Source of the DNA: Solobacterium sp.
GTDB taxonomy: Bacteria; Bacillota_I; Bacilli_A; Erysipelotrichales; Erysipelotrichaceae
Reading direction: 5' to 3'
NCBI GenBank assembly: GCA_016284975.1
Contig: JAEEPV010000241.1
Span: 1-6,324 of the forward strand
DNA length: 6,324 nt
Part shown: positions 5,376 to 6,324 of the stretch, piece after piece
How positions within the stretch are numbered: position 1 is the first letter of the stretch
Layout: each line of letters begins with the position of its first letter
Program-made: the position numbers and the translations under genes
The notes under the pieces: model-generated
Database searches by the model: none
Seen by the model: only the letters and a program-made list of their open reading frames with translations
What the model was told of the DNA's origin: nothing

Positions 5376-6324
5376 ATGCGCAAAACCAAAATTGTATGTA
5401 CGATCGGTCCTGCGAGTGAATCAGAAGAAACGCTGAGAGAGCTTTGTCTTGCGGGCATGAACGTTGCCAGACTCAACTTCTCCCATGGAACCCATGAGGA
5501 ACATCTGGAGCGCATCCGGAGAATCAAAAAAGTCCGGGAAGAGCTGAATCTGCCAATCGCAATTATGCTGGATACCAAGGGGCCGGAGTTTCGGATCGGC
5601 TGCTTTGAAAACCGAAAGGTAGAACTCCGGAAAGGTGAGACTTTTACCTTTACCACCGAGGAAATACTGGGCAACGACAAGATCGTTTCCGTCAGCTATA
5701 AAAATCTTGCAAAGGAGCTGGAAGCCGGAGATAAGATACTGCTTAATAACGCTCTGCTTGAATTTGAGGTGACGAAAACAGACGGTACAAATATCGAAAC
5801 CGTCATCCTTGCGGGCGGTGAACTTTCTGATCATAAATCCATGAGTTTTCCGGGTAAGCATCTGCAACAGATCTACCTGTCGGAACAGGATAAATCGGAT
5901 ATTACCTTTGGCGTAGAAAATGATGTCGATTTCATCGCCTGTTCCTTTGTCTCCGTCAAACAGGATCTTGTCGATGTACACACGCTTCTGAAGTCACTCG
6001 GCAAGGATAAGAGCGTTGAGCTGATCGCAAAGATTGAGAACCAGTCCGGATATGACAACATTGACGAGATCTGCGAGGAATGCGACGGTATCATGGTTGC
6101 CCGTGGTGATATGGGTGTGGAGGTTCCGTTCGAGCGTCTGCCGGCAATTCAGAAAGATCTCATTTCCCGCTGCCGTATGATTGGAAAACGGGTTATTACC
6201 GCGACCGAAATGCTGGAATCGATGATCCACAATCCCCGTCCGACAAGAGCTGAAACCAGTGACGTTGCCAATGCGGTCTATGACGGAACCAGTGCGGTCA
6301 TGCTGTCAGGAGAGACAGCGGCCG
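5376..6324 (+). CDS. pyk: pyruvate kinase, 3' end cut by the window (316 codons seen)
   Basis: Catalyses phosphoenolpyruvate + ADP to pyruvate + ATP, the last step of glycolysis, in the cytoplasm. The N-terminal signature [14 protein letters not shown] is followed by ARLNFSHG (31-38; Arg32, Asn34, Ser36). LDTKGPEFR (65-73) carries Asp66 and Glu71, the latter at the position associated with K+-dependent enzymes. The B domain spans about 70-165. The active-site block IAKIENQ (217-223) has Lys219 and Glu221, [12 protein letters not shown] (240-251) has Asp245, and [11 protein letters not shown] (273-283) has Thr277. NPRPTRAE and [14 protein letters not shown] complete the barrel. The visible part matches the family without gaps; about 150 or more residues, including the C-terminal domain, lie beyond the window. 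ATG 5376 follows AGGAGA by 8 bases; ATG 5372 is out of frame and stops after 15 codons. Oddities: NNA (124-126) where DDG is usual, KSMSFPG (154-160) where KGVNLPG is common, and Glu278 where Gln is usual. Confidence 0.97.
   Translation, partial: MRKTKIVCTIGPASESEETLRELCLAGMNVARLNFSHGTHEEHLERIRRIKKVREELNLPIAIMLDTKGPEFRIGCFENRKVELRKGETFTFTTEEILGNDKIVSVSYKNLAKELEAGDKILLNNALLEFEVTKTDGTNIETVILAGGELSDHKSMSFPGKHLQQIYLSEQDKSDITFGVENDVDFIACSFVSVKQDLVDVHTLLKSLGKDKSVELIAKIENQSGYDNIDEICEECDGIMVARGDMGVEVPFERLPAIQKDLISRCRMIGKRVITATEMLESMIHNPRPTRAETSDVANAVYDGTSAVMLSGETAA

Noticed and set aside
5228..6230. Several reverse-strand frames opposite pyruvate kinase
   Set aside because: They are antisense to an unmistakable pyruvate kinase and show no domain or ribosome binding support.
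1..6324. Mobile element, CRISPR array, tRNA/rRNA, phage or defence system
   Set aside because: No transposase, direct-repeat array, cloverleaf, integrase or defence-type domain was seen in any frame; the lrgA holin-like protein belongs to a housekeeping family and not to a prophage lysis cassette here.

Overview
The window reads as an ordinary stretch of chromosome from a low-to-moderate GC Bacillota, probably a gut-type anaerobe of the Clostridia or Erysipelotrichia. This is judged from clear AGGAGG-like ribosome binding sites, a sigma-A-like TATAAT box, classical hairpin-plus-T-run terminators, and protein styles typical of those groups. The taxonomic guess is inference only. All recognised genes are on the + strand. 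I see no mobile element, CRISPR array, tRNA or rRNA.

Layout. (1) 21-653 encodes a small alpha/beta-hydrolase (esterase-like), closed by a terminator at 681-710. (2) 711-1130 carries no convincing gene. It holds a second strong terminator hairpin with no gene in front of it (777-809), an imperfect long hairpin (862-899), a plausible promoter (967-994) and an AT-rich leader. (3) 1131-3326 encodes a membrane cyclic-di-GMP enzyme: about eight membrane helices, a degenerate GGDEF domain (ADDHF) and an EAL domain whose catalytic residues are all present. It is closed by a terminator at 3341-3375. (4) 3449-4081 encodes a class I SAM-dependent methyltransferase. (5) 4144-4503 and 4496-5188 are an overlapping lrgA/lrgB (cidA/cidB, pftAB-like) pair. 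(6) 5205-5375 is a compact regulatory gap with a probable terminator, a perfect -10 box and strong Shine-Dalgarno sequences. (7) 5376-6324 is the first 316 codons of pyruvate kinase, cut by the window end.

How they fit together. The hydrolase and the c-di-GMP protein look like independent single-gene units bounded by terminators. The methyltransferase and lrgAB follow each other with no evident terminator between them and may share a transcript. LrgA/LrgB homologues in Bacillus subtilis (PftAB) and Streptococcus mutans act in pyruvate uptake. Their placement directly before pyruvate kinase therefore suggests a local link between making pyruvate and moving it across the membrane. That link is inference from gene order.

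I did not find a clearly new biological system. The points most worth checking are the lrgAB-pyk neighbourhood and pyk leader, the orphan terminator region at 711-970, the GGDEF/EAL protein with a lost GGDEF motif, and a few unusual residues in pyruvate kinase.
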